Positions 14,967 through 23,998 of a stretch of 64,000 nt of DNA are shown here, piece by piece; positions within the stretch are counted from its first letter, which is position 1, and each line of letters begins with the position of its first letter. Under the pieces are notes generated by a model that was not told where the DNA came from, made no database searches, and was given only the letters and a program-made list of their open reading frames with translations. The stretch is from contig CALHYE010000009.1 in NCBI GenBank assembly GCA_938040735.1, forward strand, positions 1 to 64,000. Direction: 5' to 3'. The translations under genes and the position numbers were made by a program. Origin of the DNA: an uncultured Bellilinea sp. Its GTDB lineage: Bacteria > Chloroflexota > Anaerolineae > Anaerolineales > Anaerolineaceae.

Positions 14967-17093
14967 ATGCCGCTCGCTCCAGGTACTGTACTCAACAACC
15001 GTTACCGGATCGTTTCCATCCTCGGTCAGGGTGGGATGGGTTCAGTCTATCAGGCGATGGATGAAAATTTGGGTATTATGGTTGCCGTCAAGGAAAACCT
15101 ATTCCTGACGGATGAGTATGCCCGCCAATTTCAACGCGAAGCCAACATCCTCGCCAGTTTACGCCACCCGAACCTGCCCCGTGTGGGAGATTATTTCACG
15201 ATTCCGGGTCAGGGACAGTACCTGATCATGGATTACATTGACGGGGAAGATTTACGCCAGCGCATTGAACGGTTGGGAACCCTGCCTGAAGAAGAGGTCA
15301 TCTTAATTGGGGTGGCCATTTGCGATGCTTTGCATTACCTTCATACCCGAACGCCCCCCATCATCCATCGCGATATTAAGCCCGGTAATATCAAAATCAC
15401 TCCTGAAGGACAGATCGCGCTGGTGGATTTTGGACTGGCAAAAGTCATGAGCGGCGGTCAGCAAACCACCACCGGCGCTAGAGCCATGACACCCGGCTAC
15501 TCTCCGCCGGAACAATACGGCACGGCTCCCACGGATGCCCGCACCGACATCTATTCGCTTGGGGCAACGCTGTACGCCTGTCTGACCGGCACAATTCCAG
15601 AAGACGGCTTATCGCGCGCCACCGGTAAAGCAGATTTGACCCCTGTGCGAGAATTTGCGCCAAAAACCTCACGCAAACTGGCAGCCGCTATTGAAAAAGC
15701 GCTGGAAATTGACCCCCAGGACCGCTATCAAACCGCCCTGGAATTCAAGCAAGCCCTGCTGAATGCCAGCGAAATTGACCGTCCGCCAATCAGTCAAATC
15801 ACCGTAACTCCGCCTCCGCTTGAAAATCTTCTCCCCTCCAGCGAGGCGCTCCAACTGGCCGAAAGCGAATCACAACCCATTGCGGTGATGGATCCAATGC
15901 TGAAAAGGCGCACCTCTAAACCGGTTGTCCGCCGGAGACAAACCAACGGTTTGTTGCCGGTTTCGCTCTTGTTGGCAAGCGTGCTTACCATCTTTTTTAT
16001 CATTGAGCCGGGGGTTCCTATGGCATTGCGCAGCGCCCTGTTCCCGGCTTTGCCTTCGCCAACTTTGTTTGTCCTTCCAATCGCCACGACTCAGCCGGTT
16101 GCTTTCGTCCCTTCCAGCACAGCAACGGTTACCGAAACGCCCGTCCCCTCTCCAAGCGTTACCCCCACCCCTGAACCGACCGAAACACCCACCCCGACAA
16201 TTACCCTCACTTCTTCACCAACAGCCTTTGGCGGAAGCGGTCAAATTGCTTTTGCCTCCAACCGTACCGGCTTAATGCAGATTTGGCTGATGAATGCCGA
16301 TGGCACTCAACAACGCCCAATCACCAACATGCCAGATGGCGCCTGCCAACCCAGCTGGTCACCGGATGGGCAGAAAATAGCCTTCATTTCTCCTTGCGCC
16401 GGACGGCGTGATCAGTACGAAAATGCCAAAATCTACTTCCTTGACCTTAGCAGCAGCAGCGATCCTCTGCCCCTGCCTTTGCCCGCCAGTCCGGCTTCCG
16501 ATTATGACCCGGCCTGGTCGCCGGACGGAAATCGAATCGCCTTCACCTCAACCCGCGCAGGCAACCCTGATATTTATGTGTATAACTTTTTAGATAGCAG
16601 CCTAAAACAATTGACCAGTGAACGTTATGTCGAAAAGCAACCGGCCTGGTCGCCAAGCGGTACTCAAATTGCTTATGTTCGAGAACTGGTTTATGGGCAA
16701 ATCTGGATCATGGCTGATAGCGGTCAGTTTCAAAACCGCTTTTCACTCAGCGGTGAAGTCAACGACCTTTGGCCTCAATGGGTACCGGATGGGACAATTA
16801 TCCTATTCAGTCAATTGAAATCGGACGGCATTCCCAACCTGTTTGCCTTACGCTACGAAGACCGCTTTACCACCCGGGCAGTGCGTATTCCGCCTCGCGG
16901 TCAACCCGATCCCGGTCCGGTTGCCCAGGTAAGCATCTCCCCGGACGGCAACTGGCTCGCCTTTGAAGGCTGGCCGGATGGGCGTAATCACGATATTTAC
17001 CTGATGACCATCAACGGCGCCAACCTGATTCGCCTTACGACCGATAAAGATTTTGATTTTGGCGCAGCCTGGCGCCCCTCACCGAAGCCATAA
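14967..17093 (+). CDS. Membrane Ser/Thr protein kinase with TolB-type beta-propeller
   Basis: A 708-residue PknB-like kinase. The cytosolic kinase domain spans about 13-270: glycine loop GQGGMG (20-25), Lys42, HRDIKPGN (134-141) and DFG (154-156), all intact, so it should be active. One membrane helix lies near 328-349, then a Pro/Thr/Ser linker (about 383-428) and a C-terminal WD40/TolB-like propeller (about 432-708) with five or six repeats carrying WSPDG motifs. The propeller should face outside and bind a protein or glycan ligand. The mRNA is predicted leaderless. Its gene ends 6 bp from the convergent gene, with no terminator between. Confidence 0.93.
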   Translation: MPLAPGTVLNNRYRIVSILGQGGMGSVYQAMDENLGIMVAVKENLFLTDEYARQFQREANILASLRHPNLPRVGDYFTIPGQGQYLIMDYIDGEDLRQRIERLGTLPEEEVILIGVAICDALHYLHTRTPPIIHRDIKPGNIKITPEGQIALVDFGLAKVMSGGQQTTTGARAMTPGYSPPEQYGTAPTDARTDIYSLGATLYACLTGTIPEDGLSRATGKADLTPVREFAPKTSRKLAAAIEKALEIDPQDRYQTALEFKQALLNASEIDRPPISQITVTPPPLENLLPSSEALQLAESESQPIAVMDPMLKRRTSKPVVRRRQTNGLLPVSLLLASVLTIFFIIEPGVPMALRSALFPALPSPTLFVLPIATTQPVAFVPSSTATVTETPVPSPSVTPTPEPTETPTPTITLTSSPTAFGGSGQIAFASNRTGLMQIWLMNADGTQQRPITNMPDGACQPSWSPDGQKIAFISPCAGRRDQYENAKIYFLDLSSSSDPLPLPLPASPASDYDPAWSPDGNRIAFTSTRAGNPDIYVYNFLDSSLKQLTSERYVEKQPAWSPSGTQIAYVRELVYGQIWIMADSGQFQNRFSLSGEVNDLWPQWVPDGTIILFSQLKSDGIPNLFALRYEDRFTTRAVRIPPRGQPDPGPVAQVSISPDGNWLAFEGWPDGRNHDIYLMTINGANLIRLTTDKDFDFGAAWRPSPKP

Positions 17094-17099
17094 CTCCGG

Positions 17100-18062
17100 T
17101 TATTCTTTGAACAATGACCGGTAACGCTCCGCAAATAATCCCGGCGTGCCGCCGGTATGCCAGAACAAGATACGCTCGTCTGGTTTGAAAAAGCCCGTGC
17201 GAATAAGATCAATGAGTGCGGCTGCTGCACGGCCGGTATAAACCGGGTCCAGCAGCAACCCCTCGTAACGCGCAAACCATCGAATGGCTTCAATTTCTTG
17301 GGGTGAAGGGATGCCATAGCCTTTTCCCAAATACTGGTCGTTAACCATGATCTCAGATGGCTGAAGGCGAACCCTTAAGCCAACCCGTTCGGCCGATTCG
17401 TTGGCCAGGTCAGCCACGCGTTGCTGCAATTCGGTTGCCGGATGATCAATGCTGATACCCAGAACCTTCCCCTTCCAGCCCGTTTTCTGGGCTCCCAATA
17501 CCAGGCCGGCCTGCGTGCCTGCTGAAGAGGAAGCCGCCACGATCCAATCCACTTCTAGCCCCTGCCTCAAGAATTCCTCAAATGCGGTCAAATATCCAAC
17601 CGCCCCGGTGGGAGTTGAAGCGCCCAGCGGTATCAAAAAGGGCCTTTTTCCAGCCGACCAGGCCTCTTCAAAGACCTGTTGAAGAACTTGATTGCGTTCT
17701 TCCGCCCGGCAATAAATCAATTCGGCTCCAAACAGCCTATCCAGCAGTAAATTTCCAGAGGGCGGCTCTTCCTTTTCACCCGAAAGGACCAAAATGCACC
17801 CCAACCCAAAGCGGGCCGCCAGCGCGGCTGTTTGCCGGCAATGATTGGACTGCACCGCCCCAACTGTGATCAGGGTGCGGGCGCCGTTTGCCTGGGCTTC
17901 AGCCAGCACATATTCCAGTTTTCGGGTTTTATTACCGCCGCCAGCCAGACCGGTCAGATCGTCGCGTTTTACCCAAAGTTTGGCCCCGCCCAGAACTGCG
18001 CCAAGCCGAGGCAACGGCTCAATCGGTGTCGGTAAATGAGCAATTCGAACACGCGGTATCAT
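17100..18062 (-). CDS. PLP-dependent D-cysteine desulfhydrase / ACC deaminase-family enzyme
   Basis: A 320-residue fold-type II PLP enzyme. The start ATG at 18062 overlaps the stop of the FemAB-like gene by 4 bp; a longer frame reaches back into that gene and is unlikely. Key features are RDDLTGLAGGGNKTRKLEY near 34-52 (the Lys in GNKTRK forms the Schiff base), VGAVQSNHCRQTAALA, and HTGGTPGLF near the C-terminus, which holds the PLP phosphate. This pattern fits D-cysteine desulfhydrase, which releases sulphide, pyruvate and ammonia; ACC deaminase differs in a few residues that I cannot judge here. It is the last gene of the polysaccharide operon. Confidence 0.85.
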   Translation of the reverse strand: MIPRVRIAHLPTPIEPLPRLGAVLGGAKLWVKRDDLTGLAGGGNKTRKLEYVLAEAQANGARTLITVGAVQSNHCRQTAALAARFGLGCILVLSGEKEEPPSGNLLLDRLFGAELIYCRAEERNQVLQQVFEEAWSAGKRPFLIPLGASTPTGAVGYLTAFEEFLRQGLEVDWIVAASSSAGTQAGLVLGAQKTGWKGKVLGISIDHPATELQQRVADLANESAERVGLRVRLQPSEIMVNDQYLGKGYGIPSPQEIEAIRWFARYEGLLLDPVYTGRAAAALIDLIRTGFFKPDERILFWHTGGTPGLFAERYRSLFKE

Positions 18063-19156
18063 ACGCCAACCTCCCTGCGGGTTTGCTCCTGCCCGCGCCT
18101 GCGCATCCAATTCAGCAAGCGCGGCAAAATTTCCAAGTAAAGCCCATACATCAAGGGGCGGGCTGGGTAATCCCACGCGCCAATTGTGCGAATCACCTCA
18201 CCGCCCAAACCTTGCTTGAAGCGAAACACGCCCCACAGGCGATCCTGTTCATTGAAGTCGTCCGGAGCGCCCCACAAATCGTAAATTTGACAGCCGTGGG
18301 CTTTGGCGCGGCGCATCGCTTCCCATTGGAGCGGATAATTGGGCATTTTGTCCCGATGAAGATTGCGTGACATTCCGTAAAGATACCATGCCCGGCCGGC
18401 AAAGAAAAATAAAATCAGCCCGGCCACCACTTCTCCCTCTACTTCGGCGAGCAGCGCTTCGCCCATATCGGCTGCTAAAAATTCCCGCCAAACGGTCAGA
18501 TAATAAGCCTCATTGCGAATGGCAAAGCCATCCCGCAACGAAGTTTCGGCGTACATCCGGTAAAGCAGCGGTAAATCCTGTTCGCTGCCCAATCGAACTA
18601 TGACACCTTTCCGCTGAGCCAGCCGCAGGTTATAACGGGTCTTTTGCTTCATGCGTGCCAGCCAGTCTTCTTCAGTACCGGTTAAGTCCAGCCAGACCGT
18701 GTTGCGAAATTGAATTTGCTCGCTGGAGAAACGCCATTTACGCCTCTGAAGCCAAGCCGCCACATCTTGTCCGAGCAAGTCTTCTTCCGCTTCGTTGGAT
18801 TCGGGAACCCCCTTACCAATCACTACCTCCGGATCGATCTTCAGAAAAATGGCGCGGCGCTCACGAGCCATTTTTTCCAGATCTGAGATGACATGGGCGC
18901 GCCAGTTTTCATCCGCCCAATCGAGCAACGGACCGCGCGGGACATACAGCACCCTTACCCCCGCCGAAAAACCTCCCAGCCGCAGGCTGCGTTCCAAAAC
19001 CATAGCAGCCGCTTTAACCTTTCCCGCTTCATCCCGCCAGACCCTTGGATGGGGCGTCCAGCCATAACGAGCCTTCACTTCAGCCCATTGACGGGTTTGT
19101 AAAATATGAGCAGCCGGCAGGTCGAAAATCAGATCGTTCCACTGGTCAAGGTTCAT
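18059..19156 (-). CDS. FemAB/FmhB-like peptidyltransferase, copy 2
   Basis: A 365-residue protein of the FemABX group, which adds amino acids from aminoacyl-tRNA to lipid-linked peptidoglycan precursors. It shows the tandem acetyltransferase-like fold: AAHILQTRQWAEVKARYGW at the N-terminus, YVPRGPLLDW, the segment MKQKTRYNLRLAQRKG, and WYLYGMSRN with PLQWEAMRRAKAHGC and YDLWGAPDD at the end. The start at 19156 is chosen to align with the paralogue at 19669-20667; an ATG at 19177 would overlap the upstream gene. Two copies in a polysaccharide operon suggest interpeptide bridge or cell-surface amide formation. The amino acid used is unknown. Confidence 0.87.
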   Translation of the reverse strand: MNLDQWNDLIFDLPAAHILQTRQWAEVKARYGWTPHPRVWRDEAGKVKAAAMVLERSLRLGGFSAGVRVLYVPRGPLLDWADENWRAHVISDLEKMARERRAIFLKIDPEVVIGKGVPESNEAEEDLLGQDVAAWLQRRKWRFSSEQIQFRNTVWLDLTGTEEDWLARMKQKTRYNLRLAQRKGVIVRLGSEQDLPLLYRMYAETSLRDGFAIRNEAYYLTVWREFLAADMGEALLAEVEGEVVAGLILFFFAGRAWYLYGMSRNLHRDKMPNYPLQWEAMRRAKAHGCQIYDLWGAPDDFNEQDRLWGVFRFKQGLGGEVIRTIGAWDYPARPLMYGLYLEILPRLLNWMRRRGQEQTRREVGV

Positions 19157-19163
19157 TGTAGTA

Positions 19164-19667
19164 TCAATCCCGATCATTCGGAACCATTGCAACCCACTCA
19201 GCAACCGCCCGATCATGACCAGCGCTGGTTAAAGGAGCCGGCAGGCGGTGCGCCTCAAAAAAACCTGCCCTGTCGGCTTCGCCATTTAGACTTAAACTTC
19301 CGCCGATCAGGACCAAACGATACACCAGCAGTAAACCATTCCCGCGCGGATCATCGTCAAAAAAATACGCGCCAAACAATCCATCCACACGAGCTATCAG
19401 TCCGGTTTCTTCCAAAAGTTCTCGTTCGGCAGCGCGGGCAGGGTCTTCGTCAGCTTCCACATAACCGGCCGGCAAATACCAGCAGCCTTTCCACGGCGGA
19501 GTTGCCCGCCGCACCAGCAGCAAGCGGTTTTCCTCTACCACCATCGCAGCAGCGCTAACCTTCAATTGAGGGTAGTAAACCCATCCACAGCGCGGACAAA
19601 CTTCCCGTTGCCGATTCTCCATCCATAGCGAACTCAATATGGAACCGCATTGAAAACAGAAACCCAT
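19164..19667 (-). CDS. NUDIX hydrolase with N-terminal zinc ribbon
   Basis: A 167-residue protein. CFQCG and CPRCG (residues 4-7 and 24-27) form a zinc ribbon like that of NADH pyrophosphatases. The Nudix box follows with GYVEADEDP...REL-x-EETG intact, so Mg-dependent cleavage of a nucleoside diphosphate linked to another group is expected. It is embedded between the two FemAB-like genes with a 1-bp gap upstream, which points to a role in the same cell-envelope operon, perhaps trimming nucleotide-activated precursors. The substrate is not shown by the sequence. Confidence 0.88.
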   Translation of the reverse strand: MGFCFQCGSILSSLWMENRQREVCPRCGWVYYPQLKVSAAAMVVEENRLLLVRRATPPWKGCWYLPAGYVEADEDPARAAERELLEETGLIARVDGLFGAYFFDDDPRGNGLLLVYRLVLIGGSLSLNGEADRAGFFEAHRLPAPLTSAGHDRAVAEWVAMVPNDRD

Positions 19668-19668
19668 C

Positions 19669-20667
19669 TTACGATCCTTCAGGATTCCGCCGGGCAGTTA
19701 AGTGTTGATAGAGCTTATAAAGAAGCGGCTGGTAAACCCGGTCCCATGCGCCGGCGCTGCGGCGTATTTGTCCGCCAAATCCGCGTTTGAAACGATAGAC
19801 CCCCCATAAGCCGTCCTCCCGCTCCGAGAACTGACTCTCCAAAACTTCTTCATCCTCATCCGGAATGCCCCATAAATCATAAACCGTGCAGCCACGCGTA
19901 GCCGCCCAGCGCATTGCTTCCCACTGCAACAAATAGGTCGGCATTCGATTCCGCTCCTCGTTGCTGGAAGCCCCGTAAAAATACCACGCCCGCTGTCCAA
20001 AGGCGAAGGCCATCAACCCCGCCAGCGGAGTTTGTTGATATTTGGCTATGATCAAGACGCACATCCCTTTTGGCGCAAACAAATCAAAGACCCGTTGATA
20101 ATATGCCAAGGAGTGAACGCCAAACCCATCCCGCTCGCCCGTCGCGAGCATCATTCGATAAAACAAGTTTACATCGCTGGAATATTCAACCACCACATCT
20201 TTCCGTTGAGCAAGCCGGATATTGTAGCGGGTCTTTTGTTTCATTCGGTTAAGCCAGTCCTCTTCATTGCCCGCTAAACTAATCTCTACCGTGCGGCGGG
20301 GTTGAACCGGTCTTGACTCAACCCAACCCCGAAAGTAACTCCGCAGGCGGATGGATTCCGGCTCATTTTCCCAGCAGTCTGGTTCAACTTTCAAAAAAAC
20401 AGCCCGTCGTTGGCGGCAATGTTCGTCCGCCTCCCCCAGTAGATTCGCCCAATCCGCCCCCAGAGGACCCTTGGGTAGATAAGCAACCGTCAAGCCGAGC
20501 GGTAGACGGCGAAATAGAATTTGAGCGGCGCTGGATTCATTTGCCAATCGCAGCGGCTGCCAGCCAAAGGCCGCCTTGAATTCACCCCATTCGGCGGTTT
20601 GCAGCAGGTGCGCCGTAGGGAATCGTTCAAGCAAAGTACTCCACTGAACCGCATCCAAAATAGCCAT
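19669..20667 (-). CDS. FemAB/FmhB-like peptidyltransferase, copy 1
   Basis: A 332-residue paralogue of the protein at 18059-19156, with the same landmarks: TAHLLQTAEWGEFKAAFGW, YLPKGPLGADW, the conserved NRMKQKTRYNIRLAQRKD, WYFYGASSNEERNRMPTYL, and YDLWGIPD. It is shorter by about 33 residues in the middle. Its ATG overlaps the stop of the dehydratase gene by one base. Having two such proteins may mean that two successive amino acids are added, as in FemX/FemA/FemB systems, or that the pair forms a heterodimer. Confidence 0.87.
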   Translation of the reverse strand: MAILDAVQWSTLLERFPTAHLLQTAEWGEFKAAFGWQPLRLANESSAAQILFRRLPLGLTVAYLPKGPLGADWANLLGEADEHCRQRRAVFLKVEPDCWENEPESIRLRSYFRGWVESRPVQPRRTVEISLAGNEEDWLNRMKQKTRYNIRLAQRKDVVVEYSSDVNLFYRMMLATGERDGFGVHSLAYYQRVFDLFAPKGMCVLIIAKYQQTPLAGLMAFAFGQRAWYFYGASSNEERNRMPTYLLQWEAMRWAATRGCTVYDLWGIPDEDEEVLESQFSEREDGLWGVYRFKRGFGGQIRRSAGAWDRVYQPLLYKLYQHLTARRNPEGS

Positions 20668-22556
20668 CAGATAATTGAAGTAATCTCCGGTGGCGGGGTG
20701 CTTTGAATAACCGCGCCGGGAATGAACCGATCAAGCAAGTGGATAATTTCCTCGCTTGACCCCTCACGGGCAAGATTAACCAATTCCTCTACAAACTGAG
20801 CCAGTTGTTTACTGCTGAGCGGCTCGGTGTTTTGAGAACGGAAAATATCGGGGTGTTCAGTCGAGAGGAATTGGAAACCCTCGTCCCACAAGTCCTCACT
20901 CAACTTTTCACCGGGACGTACGCCGGTGAACACAATCTCAATATCCTTTCCCGGTTCTAGGCCAGAGAGACGGATTAAATCTTCCGCCAGATCGAGAATG
21001 CGCACCTGCTGTCCCATATTAAGCACGAAGGTTTCGGCACCTTTGCTCATCCCGGCAGCCTGCAAAACAAGATAAACCGCCTCAGGGATGGTCATAAAGT
21101 AGCGCTTCATATCCGGATGAGTGATGGTGATCGGTCCTCCGCGGGCAATTTGCTGCTTGAAAATCGGCACCACGCTGCCGCGACTGCCCAGCACATTGCC
21201 AAAACGCACCACCGAGAAGGCCATTCCTGTCCGCAGGGCTGCATCAATCACCAGCATTTCTGCCACCCGCTTGGTAGCGCCCATCACATTTGCCGGGCGG
21301 ACTGCCTTATCGGATGAAATCATCACCAAACGTTCCACCCGATACTCTACCGCCAAATCCACCAGATTTTTTGTGCCAAGTATATTATTGGTAACAGCCT
21401 CTTCCACATTGACTTCCATCAAGGAAACATGTTTATGAGCCGCAGCGTGGAAAACCATCTGGGGATGATACTGGCTGAAGACCTGATTTAGACGCACTCG
21501 ATCGCGCACATCGGCAATGACCGGGCGAATCGTCAGCGATGGGAAGTGGTCCTTGAGCTCCAAAAGGCCTTCAAAAATACTGTTTTCCCCATGACCAAGC
21601 ATGATCAATTCAGCCGGGTTGTAGCGCGCAATCTGCCGGCACAATTCCCGGCCAATGGAACCGCCGGCTCCAGTCACCAGAATCGCTTTGTCTGCCAGCA
21701 CTTCACTAATCCACTCTTCCTTGATTCGAGTGGGCTGGCGGCGCAGCAGGTCGGTAATATCCACTTCTCTTAAGCGGCTGACGCTAACCTTTCCGCCAAG
21801 CAATTCATAAATACCCGGCATGGTACGGAAAGGTATGCCCTTCAAACGCGCTACATCGGCAACCATTCTCACCACCCGCCCCGGCGCGCTCGGTATGGCG
21901 ATGATCACCTCATCCACCCGCAATTTTTCCAGCCAGCGCGTCATCTCGTTGATGGTACCCACCACCGGCACACCGTGAATCTGCTGTTTTTGCTTGGTGG
22001 GGTTGTCATCCAAAAACCCTACCGGAATCAAGTTCAACTGCGGGTTTTTCTGCAACTCTTTGACAACCAAAGCTCCGGCATCCCCCGCCCCCACAATTAA
22101 GATGCGCTTGACCCGGCCCGCTTGCATTTCACCAAAGCGGCGGCGGGTTTCTGCCAGAAACCGAAACGCGAAACGCAGTCCCCCCACCATTGCCAGAGAA
22201 AGCAGCCAGTCAATCACAAAGACCGAGCGCAAATACCCCGGCAGAAAACCCCGCGTAAACAGGATCAGCATGAGCAGCGCTACAAGTATAGAAGCGGTCG
22301 TTACGGCGATGACGATTAGTTTCAATTCCTCAACGCTGGCATACATCCACATCCGCCGATACAGACCAAAAAAGTAATAAACAACCGGTTTGATCACCAA
22401 GGCAACCGCTATCATCCAGTAAGCAAAAGGCAGATAGGCAAAAAACAGACTGCCCAATTCAAACCGAAGGATCAGCGCGCCGATCACCGAAAGGACGATC
22501 AACGCTAAATCGCCAACCAAAACGTAACGATTTCGAATATTGGGTTTGTTTTTCAT
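20667..22556 (-). CDS. Membrane NDP-sugar 4,6-dehydratase/epimerase (WbpM/PglF/CapD type)
   Basis: A protein of about 629 residues. Four or five N-terminal membrane helices (about 10-125) precede a first Rossmann region (ILIVGAGDAGALVVKEL) and the catalytic SDR domain (VTGAGGSIGRELCRQI near 300). The catalytic segment SSDKAVRPANVMGATKR has Ser, Met and Lys (SMK) in place of the usual Ser-Tyr-Lys, as in WbpM-type UDP-GlcNAc 4,6-dehydratases. It should make a UDP-4-keto-6-deoxy sugar for glycan synthesis. A start at 22580 is open, but it overlaps the upstream gene, so 22556 (4 bp after that stop) is preferred, with only a weak ribosome site. Confidence 0.92.
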   Translation of the reverse strand: MKNKPNIRNRYVLVGDLALIVLSVIGALILRFELGSLFFAYLPFAYWMIAVALVIKPVVYYFFGLYRRMWMYASVEELKLIVIAVTTASILVALLMLILFTRGFLPGYLRSVFVIDWLLSLAMVGGLRFAFRFLAETRRRFGEMQAGRVKRILIVGAGDAGALVVKELQKNPQLNLIPVGFLDDNPTKQKQQIHGVPVVGTINEMTRWLEKLRVDEVIIAIPSAPGRVVRMVADVARLKGIPFRTMPGIYELLGGKVSVSRLREVDITDLLRRQPTRIKEEWISEVLADKAILVTGAGGSIGRELCRQIARYNPAELIMLGHGENSIFEGLLELKDHFPSLTIRPVIADVRDRVRLNQVFSQYHPQMVFHAAAHKHVSLMEVNVEEAVTNNILGTKNLVDLAVEYRVERLVMISSDKAVRPANVMGATKRVAEMLVIDAALRTGMAFSVVRFGNVLGSRGSVVPIFKQQIARGGPITITHPDMKRYFMTIPEAVYLVLQAAGMSKGAETFVLNMGQQVRILDLAEDLIRLSGLEPGKDIEIVFTGVRPGEKLSEDLWDEGFQFLSTEHPDIFRSQNTEPLSSKQLAQFVEELVNLAREGSSEEIIHLLDRFIPGAVIQSTPPPEITSII

Positions 22557-22560
22557 CGAG

Positions 22561-23985
22561 CTACTGACCCTTAAAACCAATCACCGTGCCGATGGTGCGG
22601 ATGAGAATGAGAAAATCCAGTAATAAGTTCCGGCGTTTGATGTAGTATAAATCAAATTCCAACTTGATCGCGTTCATCTCCACATTTTCAGCATAACCAT
22701 AATTGACCTGCGCCCAGCCGGTCAACCCCGGCTTGACAAACAGGCGCGCGCGATAAAACGGGATGTGCTTTTGAAGCTCTTCAATCAACTCCGGCCTCTC
22801 TGAGCGCGGCCCGACTAAACTCATATCGCCGCGCAGCACATTGATAAACTGAGGTAATTCGTCCAAATGGGTTTTCCGTAAAAAGCGGCCAACCCGCGTA
22901 GCGCGATCATCATTTTTGCTGGCTGGACGGGCAATTCCATCTTTTTCAGCATCCTGTCTCATCGTGCGGAATTTGATCATATTGTACGGCCGACCGTTTT
23001 TTCCTAACCGCACCTGATAATAAAAGATTGGAAAACCGGAATCAACGATAATGAGAAACGCAACGAATGGGAAAAGCATTAGCATCATAATTGTGCCGAC
23101 CAGGCCGCCAAAGATATCCATCAACCGTTTTGCCAGTTCAAAAAAACCACTGGCATGGACTTGATCTACAAACGAACGCAGCACCCAATCTGTTTGCAGA
23201 TAATAAATTGGTATGCGTCCCAGAAGCTCTTCGTACATCGTCGGCATGGTGGTAACTTCAATCCCCTGTTCTTCCGCTTCCAGCAAGCGGCTGAACATTT
23301 GCGGATTCATCTCGCCGGAGATGGCAAACACCAAATCGGTAACCTGATGCTCCTGTACCAGGTCAAATAATTGCTCATTTCCGCCAAGGATGGGATAGCC
23401 CATTACGTTTTCGCCAATTTTCTCCGGGTCATCATCCACCAACCCAACCAGATAAAAAGGCGGCGGCCAAATTTCCCTGATAACCCGCACCAGCTCCGTC
23501 CCCGCTCGCCCGGCGCCGACGATTAACACCCGCCGCATGAATAAGGGAGTAGTGAACAAGCGAATATACAAAAATCGCCAGGCCAGCGTCAGCAGATAAG
23601 CCGAAACAATGAAAACTCCCACCCCGCGTCTGGGCAAGGAGTTGGGTTCCGAAATAAAAAAGATGAACAAATACAGCACAAGGCTGATACCGGCTGCCAG
23701 CGTAATTTCCTGCACCGTTTCGGTGCGAATGCTGGAGCGGCGCGGACTGTACGACTCGGTTAATAATAGCAGCCAGACAACCGGTAGAAAATAAAACCAC
23801 AACGGCACCCTTTCCTGTAAAAATGCCCAGGAAAAGCGATACCATTCCGCTCCCTGCGCCCACAGGTACAGGGATAACAACAGCGAGAGAATGGCAACCA
23901 GGAAATCTCCAAGGAAAAGGGTTGAACGTCTTTCGGTGGGGCGCAGGCGAAGACCTTGACGGGGTGAAAGCGGTTGTGTACCCAT
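22561..23985 (-). CDS. Polyprenyl glycosylphosphotransferase (WbaP-like)
   Basis: A 474-residue initiating enzyme of surface glycan synthesis. Five membrane helices at the N-terminus (about 25-115), a CoA-binding-like region (VLIVGAGRAGTELVRVI), then a single helix and the conserved C-terminal transferase: KRLMDIFGG, QVRLGKNGRPYNMIKFRTM, RKTHLDELPQFINVLRGDMSLVG and PGLTGWAQVNYG. It moves a sugar-1-phosphate from a UDP-sugar to undecaprenyl phosphate. It lies upstream of the dehydratase gene, which could supply the sugar. No flippase or polymerase gene is present in this window. Confidence 0.93.
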   Translation of the reverse strand: MGTQPLSPRQGLRLRPTERRSTLFLGDFLVAILSLLLSLYLWAQGAEWYRFSWAFLQERVPLWFYFLPVVWLLLLTESYSPRRSSIRTETVQEITLAAGISLVLYLFIFFISEPNSLPRRGVGVFIVSAYLLTLAWRFLYIRLFTTPLFMRRVLIVGAGRAGTELVRVIREIWPPPFYLVGLVDDDPEKIGENVMGYPILGGNEQLFDLVQEHQVTDLVFAISGEMNPQMFSRLLEAEEQGIEVTTMPTMYEELLGRIPIYYLQTDWVLRSFVDQVHASGFFELAKRLMDIFGGLVGTIMMLMLFPFVAFLIIVDSGFPIFYYQVRLGKNGRPYNMIKFRTMRQDAEKDGIARPASKNDDRATRVGRFLRKTHLDELPQFINVLRGDMSLVGPRSERPELIEELQKHIPFYRARLFVKPGLTGWAQVNYGYAENVEMNAIKLEFDLYYIKRRNLLLDFLILIRTIGTVIGFKGQ

Positions 23986-23998
23986 GAAATGAATTATC

